From assembly GCA_937983315.1 (NCBI GenBank), contig CALKAH010000286.1, forward strand, positions 1 to 8,172: DNA of 8,172 nt. The letters are read 5' to 3'. This stretch comes from an uncultured Acholeplasmataceae bacterium. GTDB taxonomy: Bacteria; Bacillota_I; Bacilli_A; Acholeplasmatales; Acholeplasmataceae. The notes under the pieces are model-generated. The model saw only the letters and a list, made by a program, of their open reading frames with translations. It did no database searches and had not been told where the DNA came from. Positions 8,126-8,172 of this stretch are shown here, piece by piece. The first letter of the stretch is position 1. Each line of letters opens with the position of its first letter. Both the position numbers and the translations under genes were made by a program.

Positions 8126-8172
8126 AGATCGGAAGAGCGTCGTGTAGGGAAAGAGTGTAGATCTCGGTGGTC
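8126..8172. other. Illumina TruSeq universal (P5 side) adapter remnant (artefact)
   Basis: The sequence from AGATCGGAAGAGCGTCGTG to the window end matches the reverse complement of the TruSeq universal adapter. There is no i5 index between the read-1 primer part and the P5 part, so it is the single-index form. Base 8126 may be the A-tail rather than genome. The adapter supplies the false C terminus (DRKSVV) and stop of the transporter frame. Confidence 0.97.

Overview
The window is an assembled piece of a low-GC (AT-rich by eye) bacterial chromosome with Illumina library adapter left at both ends. Bases 1-46 and 8126-8172 are not biological, so the genomic insert is about 47-8125. Codon use, strong AAGGAGG-type ribosome binding sites and tightly overlapping genes suggest a Firmicutes/Erysipelotrichia/Mollicutes-related lineage. 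TGA serves as a stop in four of the seven histidine genes and Trp is written TGG, so the standard bacterial code applies, not Mycoplasma code 4. Species-level placement is not possible from sequence reading alone.

Region 1 (47-5157) is most of a histidine biosynthesis operon on the + strand, in the order hisD (5' end cut off)-hisC-hisB-hisH-hisA-hisF-hisIE. Every junction overlaps or nearly touches: 17 nt between hisD and hisC, ATGA overlaps at hisC/hisB, hisB/hisH and hisH/hisA, 7 nt between hisA and hisF, and hisF/hisIE overlapping or 8 nt apart depending on the hisIE start. This points to one transcript with translational coupling. The genes cover PR-ATP hydrolysis and cyclisation (HisIE), ProFAR isomerisation (HisA), imidazole ring formation (HisH+HisF), IGP dehydration (HisB), transamination (HisC) and final oxidation (HisD). 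HisG/HisZ are probably upstream of the window. HisB has no phosphatase domain, so a separate histidinol-phosphate phosphatase must be encoded elsewhere. Active-site residues are intact in all seven products.

Region 2 (5156-5303) is a compact regulatory gap. An intrinsic terminator overlaps the hisIE stop codon. It is followed by an extended -10 promoter, a GC-rich palindrome of TetR-operator type sitting on the expected transcription start, and a strong Shine-Dalgarno sequence.

Region 3 (5304-8125) is the first 940 codons of an RND-family efflux transporter, cut by the 3' adapter before its last membrane segments. It has an Asp-Asn pair in TM4 where AcrB has Asp-Asp, and an unusual expansion of about 70 residues in the second extracytoplasmic domain. 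The his operon looks ordinary. The parts worth a second look are the RND insertion, the operator without a visible regulator gene, and the adapter artefacts that create false protein ends.
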